NCBI RefSeq assembly: GCF_051401765.1
Contig: NC_135068.1
Location: 186,001 to 250,000, forward strand
From: Calliopsis andreniformis
Lineage: Eukaryota > Arthropoda > Insecta > Hymenoptera > Andrenidae
DNA length: 64,000 nt
Direction: 5' to 3'
The notes beneath the pieces were generated by a model. It was not told the origin of the DNA. It did no database searches and saw nothing but the letters and a program-made list of their open reading frames with translations. This document shows positions 35,946 to 49,719 of this stretch, in pieces. The position numbers and the translations under genes were made by a program. Numbering within the stretch: the stretch's first letter is position 1; each line of letters begins with the position of its first letter.

Positions 35946-38392
35946 ATTATTTCTATTATACGATGGAAAAACTGTTGTACTTTTATTGTATATTATGCTT
36001 CTGGCGTTGACTTCTAAGGCCCATGCTATTCGATCTTGTGAAGCATCGCCCCAGAGTGAACCCTAGGTAGCCCGAAACGTAGAAATGACCATTACTTTCA
36101 TACTGGTTGCAATTATTCCTTTTATACGATGGAAAGACTGTTGTATTTATATTGTATTTTATGCTTCTGGCGTTGACATCGAAGGGCCAAACTATTCGAT
36201 GTGGTGGACCCACGCCCTAGAGTGAAGCCTAGGTTGCCCGGAACGTAGGAATTACCATTAATTTCACAATGGTTGCAATTACTCCTGTTATACAATGGAA
36301 AAACTGTTGTATTTTTATTGTATTTTATGCTTCAGGCGTTGACTTCTAAGGCCCGAGCTATTCGATTTGGTGGAGCAACGAGCTATCGTGAAGCCTAGGT
36401 TGCCCGGAACCTAGAAATGAATATTACTTTCACACTGGTTGCAATTATTTCTATTATACAATGGAATAACTGTTGCATTTTTATTGTATTTTATGCTTCA
36501 GGCGTTGACTTCTAAGGCCCGAGCTATTCGATTTGGTGGACCAACGAGCTAGAGTGAAGCCTAGGTTGCTCGGAACGTAGAAATGAATATTACTTTCACA
36601 CTGGTTGCAATTACTCCTGTTATACAATGGAAATCTGTTGTATTTTTATTGTATTTTATGCTTCTGGCGTTGACTTCTAAGGCCCGAGCTATTCGATTTG
36701 GTGGAGCAACGAGCTAGAGTGAAGCCTAGGTTGCCCAGAACGTAGAAATGAACATTACTTTCACACTGGTTGCAATTATTTCTATTATACGATGGAAAAA
36801 CTGTTGTATTTTTATTGTATTTCATGCTTCTGGCGTTGACTTCTAAGGCCCGAACTATACGATCTTGTGAAGCATCGCCCCATAGTGAAGCCTAGGTCGC
36901 CCGAAACGTAGAAATGACCATTACTTTCACACTGGTTGCAATTATTCCTTTTGTACGATGGAAAGACTGTTGTACTTTTATTGTATATTATGCCTCTGGC
37001 GTTGATCTCGAAGGCCCGAGCTAATCGATCAGGTACAGCAACGCCCACCACTGAAACCTAGGTTGTCCGGAACGTAGAAATGACCATTACTTTCACACCT
37101 GTTGCAATTATTCCGTCTATACGATGGAAAAACTGTTATATTTATATTGTATTTTATGCTTCTGGCGTTGACACCTAAGCCCCTAATTATGCGATGTGGT
37201 GGAGCAACGCCCTAGAGTGATGCCTAGGTTGCCCGGAACAAAGAAATAACCATTAATTTCACACTGGTTGCAATTACTCCTGTTATACAATGGAAAAACT
37301 GCTGTATTTATATTGTATTTTATGCTTCTGGCGTTAACTTCTAAGGCCCGAGCTGTTCGATCAGGCAGAGCAACGCCCTACACTGAAACCTAGGTTGTCC
37401 GGAACGTAGAAATGACCATTACTTTCACACTTGTTGCAATTATTCCGTCTATACGATGGAAAAACTGTTGTCTTTATATTGTATTTTATGCTTCCGGCGT
37501 TGACATCTAAGGCCCTAACAATTCGATGTGGTGGAGCAACGCCCTAGAGTGAAGTCTAGGTAGCCCGGAACGTAGAAATGACCAATAGTTTCACACTGGT
37601 TGCAATATATCCTTTTATACGATGGAAAAACTGCTGTATTTATATTGTATTCTATGCCTCTGGCGTTGACTTCTAAAGCCCGAGCTGTTTGTTCTTGTGA
37701 AGCATCGCCCTAAACTGAAGTCCAGGACGCCCGATACGTAGAAATGTCCATTACTTTCACACTGGTTGCAATTATTCCTTTTATACGATGGAAAAACTGT
37801 TGTATTTATATTGTATTTGATGCTTCTGTCGTTGACACCTAAGGCCCTGACTATTCGATGTGGTGGACCAACGACCTAGAGTGAAGCCTAGGTAGCCCGG
37901 AACGTATAAATGACCAATAGTTTCACACTGGTTGCAATTATTCCTTTTGTACGATGGAAAGACTGTTGTATTTATATTGTATTTTAAGCTTCTGGCGTTG
38001 ACTTCTAAGGCCCGAGCTATTCGATCAGGTGAAGCTTCGCCCTAGAGTGAAGCCTATGTTGACCGGAACTTAGAAATGAACATTACTTTCACGCTGGTGG
38101 CAATTATTCCGTTTATACGATGGAAAAACTGTTGTATTTTTATTGTACTTTATGCTTCTGGCGTTGACTTCTAAGGTTCGAGCTATTCGATTTGGTGGAG
38201 CAACGAGCTAGAGTGAAGCCAAGGTTGCCCGGAACGTAGAAATAACCATTAATTTCACACTGGTTGCAATTACTCCTGTTATAAATGGAAAAATTTGTTG
38301 CATTTTTATCGTATTTTGTGCTTCTTGCGTTGACTTCCAAGGCCCGAGCCGTTTGATTTGGTGGAGCAACGAACTAGAGTGAAGCCTAGGTC

Positions 38393-38409
38393 GCCCGGAA
38401 CGTAGAAAT
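38393..38409. repeat. 17-bp junction homology of the 7637-bp duplication
   Basis: GCCCGGAACGTAGAAAT is present at the left edge (30756-30772), the junction (38393-38409) and the right edge (46030-46046). The crossover can be placed only within this string. It lies in the same monomer phase at all three places, as expected of in-register unequal exchange between satellite monomers. Confidence 0.85.
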
Positions 38410-41400
38410 AACAATTAATTTCAAACTGGTTGCAATTACTCCTGTTATACAATGGAAAAACTGTTGTATTTTTACTGTATTTTATGCTTCAGGCGTTGAC
38501 TTCTAAGGCCCGAGCTATTCGATCTTGTGAAGCATCGCCCTAGAGTGAAGCCAAGGTCGCCCGAAACGCAGAAATAACCATTACTTTCACACTGGTTGCA
38601 ATTATTCCTTTTATACGATGGAAAAACTGTTGTATTTATATTGTATTTTATGCTTCTGGCGTTGACACCTAAGGCCCTAACTATTCGATGTGGTGCAGCA
38701 ACGCCCTAGAGTGAAACCTTGGTTTCCCGGAACGTAGAAATAACCATTAATTTCACACTGGTTGCAATTACTCCTGTTATACGATGGAGAAACTGCTGTA
38801 TTTATATTGTATTTTATGCTTCTGGCGTTGACACATAAGGCCCTAACTATTCGATGTGGTGCAGCAACGCCCTAGAGTGAAACCTAGGTTTCCCGGAACG
38901 TAGAAATAACTATTAATTTCACACTGTTTGCTATTACTTCTGTTATATAATGGAAAAATTTGTTGTATTTTTATTGTATTTTATGCTTCGGGCGTTGACT
39001 TCTAAGGCACGAGCTATTCGATTTGGTGGAGCAACGAGCTAGAGTGAAGCCTACGTTGCCCGGAACGTAGAAATCAACATTACTTGCACACTGGTTGCAA
39101 TTATTTCTATTATACGGGGGAAAAACTGTTGTATTTTTATTGTATTTTATGCTTCTGGCGTTGACTTCTAAGGCACGAGCTATTCGATTTGGTGGAGCAA
39201 CGAGCTAGAGTGAAGCCTAGGTTGCCCGGAACGTAGAAATCAACATTACTTGCACACTGGTTGCAATTATTTCTATTATACGAGGGAAAAACTGTTGTAT
39301 TTTTATTGTGTTTTATGCTTCTGGCGTTGACGTCTAAGGCCCGAGCTATTCGATCTTGTGAAGCATCGCCCTATAGTGAAGCCAAGGTCGCCCGAAACGC
39401 AGAAATAACCATTACTTTCACACTGGATGCAATTATTCCTTTTATACGATGGAAAAACTTTTGTATTTATATTGCATTTTACGTTTCTGGCGTTGACACA
39501 TAAGGCCCTAACTATTCGATGTGATGGAGCAACGCCCTAGAGTGTAGCCTAGGACGCCCGGAACGTAGAAGTAACCATCAATTTCACACTGGTTGCACTT
39601 ACTCCTGTTATACGATGGAAAAACTGTTGTACTTTTATTGTATTTTATGATTCTGGCGTTGACTTCTAAGGGCCGAGCCATTCGATCTGGTGCAGCAACG
39701 CCCTAGAGTGAAACCTAGGTTTCCTGGAACGTAGAAATAACCATTATCTTCACACTGGTTGCAATTACTCCTGTTATACGATGGAAAAACTGTTGTACTT
39801 TTATTGTATTTTATGCTTCTGTTGTTGATTTCTAAGGCCCAAGCTATTCGATTTGGTGCAGCAGCGCCCTAGAGTGTAACCTAGGTTTCCCGGAACGTAG
39901 AAATAAACATTAATTGCACACTGGTTGAACTTACTCCTGTTATACGATGGAAAAACTGTTGTATTTTTATTGTATTTTATGCTTCCGGCGTTGACTTCTA
40001 AGGGCCGAGCTATTCGATCTGGTGCAGCAACGCCCTAGTGTGAAACCTAGGTTTCCTGGAACGTAGAAATAACCATTATCTTCACACTGGTTTTAATTAT
40101 TCCTTTTATATGATGGAGAAACTGTTCTATTTATATTGTATTATATGCTTCTGGCGTTGACACCTAAGGCACTAACTATTCGATATGGTGCAGCAACGCC
40201 CTAGAGTGAAGCCTAGATTGCCCGGAACGTAGAAATAACAATTAATTTCAAACTGGTTGCAATTACTCCTGTTATACAATGGAAAAACTGTTGTATTTTT
40301 ACTGTATTTTATGCTTCAGGCGTTGACTTCTAAGGCCCGAGCTATTCGATCTTGTGAAGCATCGCCCTAGAGTGAAGCCAAGGTCGCCCGAAACGCAGAA
40401 ATAACCATTACTTTCACACTGGTTGCAATTATTCCTTTTATACGATGGAAAAACTGTTGTATTTATATTGTATTTTATGCTTCTGGCGTTGACACCTAAG
40501 GCCCTAACTATTCGATGTGGTGCAGCAACGCCCTAGAGTGAAACCTTGGTTTCCCGGAACGTAGAAATAACCATTAATTTCACACTGGTTGCAATTACTC
40601 CTGTTATACGATGGAGAAACTGCTGTATTCATATTGTATTTTATGCTTCTGGCGTTGACACATAAGGCCCTAACTATTCGATGTGGTGCAGCAACGCCCA
40701 AGAGTGAAACCTAGGTTTCCCGGAACGTAGAAATAACTATTAATTTCACACTGTTTGCTATTACTTCTGTTATATAATGGAAAAATTTGTTGTATTTTTA
40801 TTGTATTTTATGCTTCAGGCGTTGACTTCTAAGGCCTGAGTTCTTCGATTTGGTGGAACAAGGAGCTAGAGTGAAGCCTAGGTTGCCCGGAGCGTAGAAA
40901 TAACCATTAATTTCATGCTGGTTGCAATTACTCCTGTTATACAATGGAAAAACTGTTCTATTTTTATTGTATTTTATGCTTCTGACGTTGACTTCTAAGG
41001 CCTGAGTTCTTCGATTTGGTGGAACAAGGAGCTAGAGTGAAGCCTAGGTTGCCCGGAACGTAGAAATGAATATTACTTTCACACTGGTTGCAATTACTCC
41101 TGTTATACAATGGAAAAACTGTTCTATTTTTATTGTATTTTATGCTTCTGGCGTTGACACATTAGGCCCTAACTATTCGATGTGGTGGACCCACGCCCTA
41201 GAGTGAAGCCTAGGTTGCCCGGAACGTAGAAATTACCATTAATTTCACAATGGTTGCAATTACTCCTGTTATACAATGGAAAAACTGTTGTATTTTTATT
41301 GTATTTTATGCTTCAGGCGTTGACTTCTAAGGCCCGAGCTATTCGATTTGGTGGACCAACGAGCTAGAGTGAAGTCTAGGTTGCTCGGAACGTAGAAATG

Positions 41401-44400
41401 AATATTACATTCACACTGGTTGCAATTACTCCTGTTATACAATGGAAAAACTGTTCTATTTTTATTGTATTTTATGCTTCTGACATTGACTTCTAAGGCC
41501 TGAGTTCTTCGATTTGGTGGAACAAGGAGCTAGAGTGAAGCCTAGGTTGCCCGGAACGTAGAAATGACAATTACTTTCACACTGGTTGCAATTATTTCTA
41601 TTCTACGATGGAAAAACTGTTGTATTTTTATTGTACTTTATGCTTCTAGCGTTGACTTCTAAGGCCAGAGCTATTCGATCTGGTGCAGCAACGCCCTAGA
41701 GTGAAGCCTAGGTCGCCCGAAGCATAGAAATGACCATTACCTTCTCACTGGTTGCAATAATTCCTTTTATACGATGGAAAAACTGCTGTATTTATATTGT
41801 GTTCTATGCCTCTGGCGTTGACTTCTAAAGCCCGATCTGTTTGTTCTTGTGAAGCATCGCCCTAAAGTAAAGTCTAGGACGCCCGAAACGTAGAAATGAC
41901 CATTACTTTCACACTGGTTGCAATTATTCCTTTTATACGATGGAAAAACTGTTGTATTTATATTGCATTTAATGCTTCTGGCGTTGACACCTAAGTCCCT
42001 AACTATTCGATGTGGTGGACCAACGCCCTAGAGTGAAGCCTAGGTCGCCCGAAACGTAGAAATAACCATTACTTTCACACTGGTTGCAATAATTCCTTTT
42101 ATACGATGGAAAAACTGCTGTATTTATATTGTATTCTATGCCTCTGGCGTTGACTTCTAAAGCCCGATCTGTTTGTTCTTGTGAAGCATCGCCCTAAAGT
42201 GAAGTCTAGGACGCCCGAAACGTAGAAATGACCATTACTTTCACACTGGTTGCAATTATTCCTTTTATACGATGGAAAAACTGTTGTATTTATATTGTAT
42301 TTAATGCTTCTGGCGTTGACACCTAAGGCCCTAACTATTCGATGTGGTGGACCAACGCCCTAGAGTGAAGCCTAGGTCGCCCGAAACGTAGAAATAACCA
42401 TTACTTTCACACTGGTTCCAATTATTCCTTTTATACGATGGAAAAACTGGTGTATTTTGATTGTATTTTATGCTTCTGGCGTTGACACCTAAGGCCCTAA
42501 CTATTCTATGTGGTGGAGCAACGCCATAGAGTGAAGCCTAGGTAGCCCGGAACGTGGAAATGACCAATAGTTTCACACTGGTTGCAATTATTACTGTTAT
42601 ACGATGGAAAGTCTGTTGTATTTTTATTGCATTTTATGCTTCTAGCGTTGACTTGTAAGGCCCGAGCTATTCGATCTGGTGAAGCATCGCCCTAGAGTGA
42701 TGCCTAGGTTGGCCCGAACCTAGAAATGACCATTACTTTAACACTGGTTGCAATTATTCCTTTTATACGATGGAAAAACTGTTGTATTTATATTGTATTT
42801 TATGCTTCCATCGTTGACACATTAGGTCCTAACTATTCGATGTGGTGGAGCCACGCCCTAGTGTGAAGCCTAGGTTGACCGGAACGTAGAAATAACCATT
42901 AATTTCACACTGGTTGCAATTACTCCTGTTATACAATGGAAAAACTGTTGCATTTTTATTGTATTTTGTGCTTCTGGCGTTGACTTCTAAGGCCCGAGCT
43001 ATTCGATTTGGTGGACCAACGAGCTAGAGTGAAGCCTAGGTTGCTCGGAACGTAGAAATGAATATTACATTCACACTGGTTGCAATTACTCCTGTTATAC
43101 AATGGAAAAACTGTTCTATTTTTATTGTATTTTATGTTTCTGACGTTGACTTCTAAGGCCTGAGTTCTTCGATTTGGTGGAACAAGGAGCTAGAGTGAAG
43201 CCTAGGTTGCCCGGAACGTAGAAATGACAATTACTTTCACACTGGTTGCAATTATTTCTATTCTACGATGGAAAAACTGTTGTATTTTTATTGTACTTTA
43301 TGCTTCTAGCGTTGACTTCTAAGGCCAGAGCTATTCGATCTGGTGCAGCAACGCCCTAGAGTGAAGCCTAGGTCGCCCGAAGCATAGAAATGACCATTAC
43401 CTTCTCACTGGTTGCAATAATTCCTTTTATACGATGGAAAAACTGCTGTATTTATATTGTATTCTATGCCTCTGGCGTTGACTTCTAAAGCCCGATCTGT
43501 TTGTTCTTGTGAAGCATCGCCCTAAAGTGAAGTCTAGGACGCCCGAAACGTAGAAATGACCATTACTTTCACACTGGTTGCAATTATTTCTATTATACGA
43601 TGGAAAAACTGTTGTACTTTTATTGTATATTATGCTTCTGGCGTTGACTTCTAAGGCCCATGCTATTCGATCTTGTGAAGCATCGCCCCAGAGTGAACCC
43701 TAGGTCGCCCGAAACGTAGAAATGACCATTACTTTCATACTGGTTGCAATTATTCCTTTTATACGATGGAAAGACTGTTGTATTTATATTGTATTTTATG
43801 CTTCTGGCGTTGACATCGAAGGGCCAAACTATTCGATGTGGTGGACCCACGCCCTAGAGTGAAGCCTAGGTTGCCCGGAACGTAGGAATTACCATTAATT
43901 TCACAATGGTTGCAATTACTCCTGTTATACAATGGAAAAACTGTTGTATTTTTATTGTATTTTATGCTTCAGGCGTTGACTTCTAAGGCCCGAGCTATTC
44001 GATTTGGTGGAGCAACGAGCTATCGTGAAGCCTAGGTTGCCCGGAACCTAGAAATGAATATTACTTTCACACTGGTTGCAATTATTTCTATTATACAATG
44101 GAATAACTGTTGCATTTTTATTGTATTTTATGCTTCAGGCGTTGACTTCTAAGGCCCGAGCTATTCGATTTGGTGGACCAACGAGCTAGAGTGAAGCCTA
44201 GGTTGCTCGGAACGTAGAAATGAATATTACTTTCACACTGGTTGCAATTACTCCTGTTATACAATGGAAATCTGTTGTATTTTTATTGTATTTTATGCTT
44301 CTGGCGTTGACTTCTAAGGCCCGAGCTATTCGATTTGGTGGAGCAACGAGCTAGAGTGAAGCCTAGGTTGCCCAGAACGTAGAAATGAACATTACTTTCA

Positions 44401-46029
44401 CACTGGTTGCAATTATTTCTATTATACGATGGAAAAACTGTTGTATTTTTATTGTATTTCATGCTTCTGGCGTTGACTTCTAAGGCCCGAACTATACGAT
44501 CTTGTGAAGCATCGCCCCATAGTGAAGCCTAGGTCGCCCGAAACGTAGAAATGACCATTACTTTCACACTGGTTGCAATTATTCCTTTTGTACGATGGAA
44601 AGACTGTTGTACTTTTATTGTATATTATGCCTCTGGCGTTGATCTCGAAGGCCCGAGCTAATCGATCAGGTACAGCAACGCCCACCACTGAAACCTAGGT
44701 TGTCCGGAACGTAGAAATGACCATTACTTTCACACCTGTTGCAATTATTCCGTCTATACGATGGAAAAACTGTTATATTTATATTGTATTTTATGCTTCT
44801 GGCGTTGACACCTAAGCCCCTAATTATGCGATGTGGTGGAGCAACGCCCTAGAGTGATGCCTAGGTTGCCCGGAACAAAGAAATAACCATTAATTTCACA
44901 CTGGTTGCAATTACTCCTGTTATACAATGGAAAAACTGCTGTATTTATATTGTATTTTATGCTTCTGGCGTTAACTTCTAAGGCCCGAGCTGTTCGATCA
45001 GGCAGAGCAACGCCCTACACTGAAACCTAGGTTGTCCGGAACGTAGAAATGACCATTACTTTCACACTTGTTGCAATTATTCCGTCTATACGATGGAAAA
45101 ACTGTTGTCTTTATATTGTATTTTATGCTTCCGGCGTTGACATCTAAGGCCCTAACAATTCGATGTGGTGGAGCAACGCCCTAGAGTGAAGTCTAGGTAG
45201 CCCGGAACGTAGAAATGACCAATAGTTTCACACTGGTTGCAATATATCCTTTTATACGATGGAAAAACTGCTGTATTTATATTGTATTCTATGCCTCTGG
45301 CGTTGACTTCTAAAGCCCGAGCTGTTTGTTCTTGTGAAGCATCGCCCTAAAGTGAAGTCCAGGACGCCCGATACGTAGAAATGTCCATTACTTTCACACT
45401 GGTTGCAATTATTCCTTTTATACGATGGAAAAACTGTTGTATTTATATTGTATTTGATGCTTCTGTCGTTGACACCTAAGGCCCTGACTATTCGATGTGG
45501 TGGACCAACGACCTAGAGTGAAGCCTAGGTAGCCCGGAACGTATAAATGACCAATAGTTTCACACTGGTTGCAATTATTCCTTTTGTACGATGGAAAGAC
45601 TGTTGTATTTATATTGTATTTTAAGCTTCTGGCGTTGACTTCTAAGGCCCGAGCTATTCGATCAGGTGAAGCTTCGCCCTAGAGTGAAGCCTATGTTGAC
45701 CGGAACTTAGAAATGAACATTACTTTCACGCTGGTGGCAATTATTCCGTTTATACGATGGAAAAACTGTTGTATTTTTATTGTACTTTATGCTTCTGGCG
45801 TTGACTTCTAAGGTTCGAGCTATTCGATTTGGTGGAGCAACGAGCTAGAGTGAAGCCAAGGTTGCCCGGAACGTAGAAATAACCATTAATTTCACACTGG
45901 TTGCAATTACTCCTGTTATAAATGGAAAAATTTGTTGCATTTTTATCGTATTTTGTGCTTCTTGCGTTGACTTCCAAGGCCCGAGCCGTTTGATTTGGTG
46001 GAGCAACGAACTAGAGTGAAGCCTAGGTC
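38393..46029. repeat. 46-mer tandem duplication, copy 2 (7637 bp)
   Basis: Direct tandem partner of 30756-38392. Beyond 46046 the sequence reads GGACATTACTTTAAC where a third copy would have AACAATTAATTTC, so there are exactly two copies. Most listed differences cannot be assigned to either copy without an outgroup. Confidence 0.95.
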
Positions 46030-47599
46030 GCCCGGAACGTAGAAATGGACATTACTTTAACACTGATTGCAATTATTCCTTTTATACGATGGAAAAACTG
46101 TTGTATTTATATTGTATTTTACGTTTCTGGCGTTGACACCTAAGGCCCTAACTATTCGATGTGGTGGAGCAACGCTCTATAGTGAAGCCTAGGCTGCCCG
46201 GAACGTTGAAATAACCATTAATTTCACACTGGTTACAATTACTCCTGTTATACAATGGAAAGACTGTTGAATTTTTATTGTATTTTATGCTTCTGTCGTT
46301 GACTTCTAAGGCCCGAGCTATTCGATGTGCTGGAGCTACGAGCCAGAGTGAAGCCTAGGTTGCCCAGGACGTAGAAATGACCATTACTTTCACACAGGTT
46401 GCAATTATTTCTATTATACGATGGAAAAACTGTTTTACTTTTATTGTATTTTATGCTTCTGGCGTTGACTTCTCAGGGCCGAGCTATTCGATCTTGTGAA
46501 GCATCGCCCCATAGTGAAGCCTCTGTCGCCCGAAACGTAGAAATGACAATTACTTTCACACTGGTTGCATTTATTCCTTTTATAGGATGGAAAAACTGTT
46601 GTATTTATATTGTGTTTTATGCTTCTGGCGTTGACTTCTAAAGCCCGAACTATTCGATCTTGTGAAGCATCGCCCTAGAGTGAAGCCTAGGTCGACCGAA
46701 GCGTAGGAATGACCCTTTCTTTCACACTGGTTGCAATTGTTCCTTTTATACGATGGAAAAACTGTTGTACTTATATTGTATTTTATGCTTCTGGCGTTGA
46801 CACCTAACGCCCTAACTATTCGATGTGGTGGAGCATCGCCCTAGAGTGAAGCCTAGGTTGCCCGGAACGTTGAAATAACCATTAATTTCACAGTGGTTGC
46901 AATTACTCCTGTTATACAATGGAAAAACTCTTGTAGTTTTATTGTATTTTATGCTTCTGGTGTTGTCTTCTAAGGCCCGAGCTATTCGATTTGGAGCAGC
47001 AACGCCCTAGAGTGAAACCTAGGTTTCCGGGACGTAGAAATACCCATTAACTTCGTACTGGTTGCAATTACTCCTGTTATACGATGGAAATACTGTTGTA
47101 TTTTGATTGTATTTTGTGCTTATGGCGTCGTCATCTAAGGCCCGAGCTATTCGATTTGGTGCAGCAACGAGCTAGAGTGAAGCCTAGGCTGCCCGGAACG
47201 TAGAAATGAACATTACTTTCACGCTGGTTGCAATTATTTCAATTATACGATGGAAAAACTGTTGTATTTTTATCGTATTTTATGCTTCTGGCGTTGCCTT
47301 CTAAGGCCCGAGCTATTCGATTTTGTGTAGCATCGCCCTAGAGTGAAGCCTAGGTCGCCCGAAACGTAGAAGTGACCATTACTTTCACACTGGTTGCAAT
47401 TATTTCTATTATACGAAGGAAAAACTGTTGTATTTTTATTGTATTTTGTGCATCTGGCGTTGACTTCTAAGGCCCGAGCTATTCGATCTCGTGAAGCATC
47501 GCCCTAGAGTGAAGCCTAGGTCGCCCGGAACGTAGAAGGGAACATTTCTTTCACACTGGTTGCAATTATTCCTTTTATACGATGGAAAAGCTGTTGTAT
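46030..47599. repeat. Class A/B/C monomers without recent duplication
   Basis: About 9.5 monomers, including the C-A-B-B-C run. Some later monomers carry ATTTGGAGCAGC, GGGACGTAGAAATACCC and GGCGTCGTCATC or GGTGTTGTCTTC, variants that recur in the 48-58 kb stretch. No neighbouring near-identical copy was found. Confidence 0.7.
46137..46966. repeat. Phased run of monomer classes C-A-B-B-C
   Basis: Five consecutive 166-bp monomers start at 46137, 46303, 46469, 46635 and 46801. By their diagnostic bases they read C, A (CGATGTGCTGGAG with GAGCCAGAG and TTTCTATTATAC), B, B and C. This is the clearest short stretch showing the A-B-C order, with one duplicated B. Confidence 0.75.
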
Positions 47600-49645
47600 T
47601 TATATTGTATTTTATGATTCTGGCGTTGACCCCTGAGCCCCTAACTATTCGATGTGGTGAAGCAACGCTCTGGAGTGATGCCTTGGTTTCCCAGAACGTA
47701 GAAATAACCATTAATTTCACAATCGTTGCAATTACTCCGGTCATACAATGGAAAAACTGTTGTATTTTTATTGTATTTTGTGCTTATGGCGTTGTCATCT
47801 AAGGCCCGAGCTGTTCGATCTCGTGAAGCATCGCCCTAGAGTGAAGCCTAGGTCGCCCTAAACGTAGAAATGACCATTACCTTCACACTGGTTGCAATTA
47901 TTCCTTTTATACGATGGAAAAACTGGTGTATTTTTATTGGATTTTATGCTTCTGGCGTTGACTTCTAAGGCCCGAGCTCTTCGATTTGGTGGGGCAACGA
48001 GCTAGAGTGGAGCCTAGGTTGCCCGGAACGTAGAAATAACCATTAATTTCACACTGGTTGCAATTACTCCTGTTATACAATGGAAAATCTGTTGTATTTT
48101 TATTGTATTTTATGCTTCTGGCGTTGACTTCTAAGGCCCGAGGAATTCGATCTTGTGAAGCATCGCCCTAGGGTGAAGCCTAGGTCGCCCGAAACGTAGA
48201 AATGTCCATTACTTTCACACTGGTTGCAATTATTTCTATTATACGATGGAAAAACTGTTGTATTTGTATCGTATTTTATGCTTCTGGCGTTGACTTCTAA
48301 GGCCCGAGGTATTCGATCTTGTGAAGCATCGCCCTAGGGTGAAGCCTAGGTCGCCCGAAACGTAGAAATGTCCATTACTTTCACACTGGTTGCAATTATT
48401 TCTATTATACGATGGAAAAACTGTTGTATTTTTATCGTATTTTATGCTTCTGGCGTTGACTTCTAAGGCCCGAGCTATTCGATTTTGTGTAGCATCACCC
48501 TAGAGTGAATCCTAGGTCGCCCGAAACGTAGAAATGACCATTACTTTCACACTGGTTGCAATTATTCCATTTATACGATGGAAAGCTGTTGTATTTATAT
48601 TGTATTTTATGATTCTGGCGTTGACACCTGAGCCCCTAACTATTCGATGTGGTGAAGCCACGCTCTGGTGTGAAGCCTTGGTTTCCCAGAACGTAGAAAT
48701 AACCATTAATTTCACAATGGTTGCAATTACTGCGGTTATACAATGGAAAAACTATTGTAGTTTTATTGTATTTTATGCTTCTGGTGTTGTCTTCTAAGGC
48801 CCGAGCTATTCGATTTGGAGCAGCAACCAGCTAGGGTGAAGCCTATGTTGCCCGGAACATAGAAATGAACATTACTTTCACACTGGTTGCAATTATTCCT
48901 TTTATACGAAGGAAAAACTGTTGTATTTATATTGTATTTTATGCTTCTGGCGTTGACACCTAAGTCCCTAACTATTCGATGTCGTGGAGCAACGCCCTAT
49001 AGTGAAGCCTAGGCTGCCCGGAACGTTGAAATAACCATTAATTTCACACTGGTTACAACTACTCCTGTTATACAATGGAATAACTGTTGAATTTTTATTG
49101 TATTTTATGCTTCTGGCGTTGACTTCTCAGGCCCGAGCTGTTCGATCTTGTGAAGCATCGCCCCATAGAGAAGCCTCTGTCGCCCGAAACGTAGAAATGA
49201 CAATTACTTTCACACTGGTTGCATTTATTCCTTTTATAGGATGGAAATACTGTTGTATTTATATTGTGTTTTATGCTTCTGGCGTTGACTTCTAAAGCCC
49301 GAGCTATTCGATCTTGTGAAGCATCGCCCTAGAGTGAAGCCTAGGTTGCCCGGAACGTTGAAATAACCATTAATTTCACAGTGGTTGCAATTACTCCTGT
49401 TATAAATGGAAAAATTTGTTGTGTATTTATTGTATTTTGTGCTTCTGGCGTTGACATCTAAGGCCCGAGCTCTTGGATTTGGTGGGGCAACGAGCTAGAG
49501 TGGAGCCTATGTTGCCCGGAACGTAGAAATAACCATTAATTTCACACTGGTTGCAATTATTTCTATTATACGAAGGAAAAACTGTTGTATTTTTATTGTA
49601 CTTTATGCTTCTGGCGTTGACTTCTAAGGCCCGATCTATTCGATC
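47600..49645. repeat. 2.05-kb block, copy 1 of pair with 53073-55118
   Basis: The constant offset is 5473 (33 monomers less 5). It includes GGTGGGGCAACGAG, GAGGAATTCGATCTTG, CACCTGAGCCCCTAAC, GGAGCAGCAACCAGC, GGAATAACTGTTGAAT and the TTATAAATGGAAAAATTTG monomer. Substitutions seen against copy 2 include CCATTTATACG/CCTTTTATACG, GTGGTGAAGCC/GTGGAGAAGCC and ACTGGTTGC/ACTGCTTGC. Roughly six differences were noticed in the last 1.5 kb. Confidence 0.85.
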
Positions 49646-49719
49646 TCGTGAAGCATCGCCCTAGAGTGAAGCCTAGGTCGCCCGGAACGTAGAAAGGAAC
49701 ATTACTTTCACACTGGTTG

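Larger units (their letters stand above)
30756..38392. repeat. 46-mer tandem duplication, copy 1 (7637 bp)
   Basis: Every landmark checked recurs at exactly +7637 with no indel. I noticed only five single-base differences from copy 2 by eye: 32993 T/40630 C, 34164 A/41801 G, 35078 T/42715 C, 36069 A/43706 C and 37715 C/45352 G. That would be about 99.9% identity. The unit includes one cassette of the 11-mer HOR, two copies of a 0.55-kb block (33.69 and 35.35 kb) and a run of divergent monomers at 36.6-38.4 kb. Confidence 0.95.

Noticed and set aside
30756..46029. Pure assembly artefact as the explanation for the 7637-bp pair
   Set aside because: At least five separated single-base differences between the copies make a simple assembler duplication unlikely, though heterozygous-haplotype joining is not excluded without reads.
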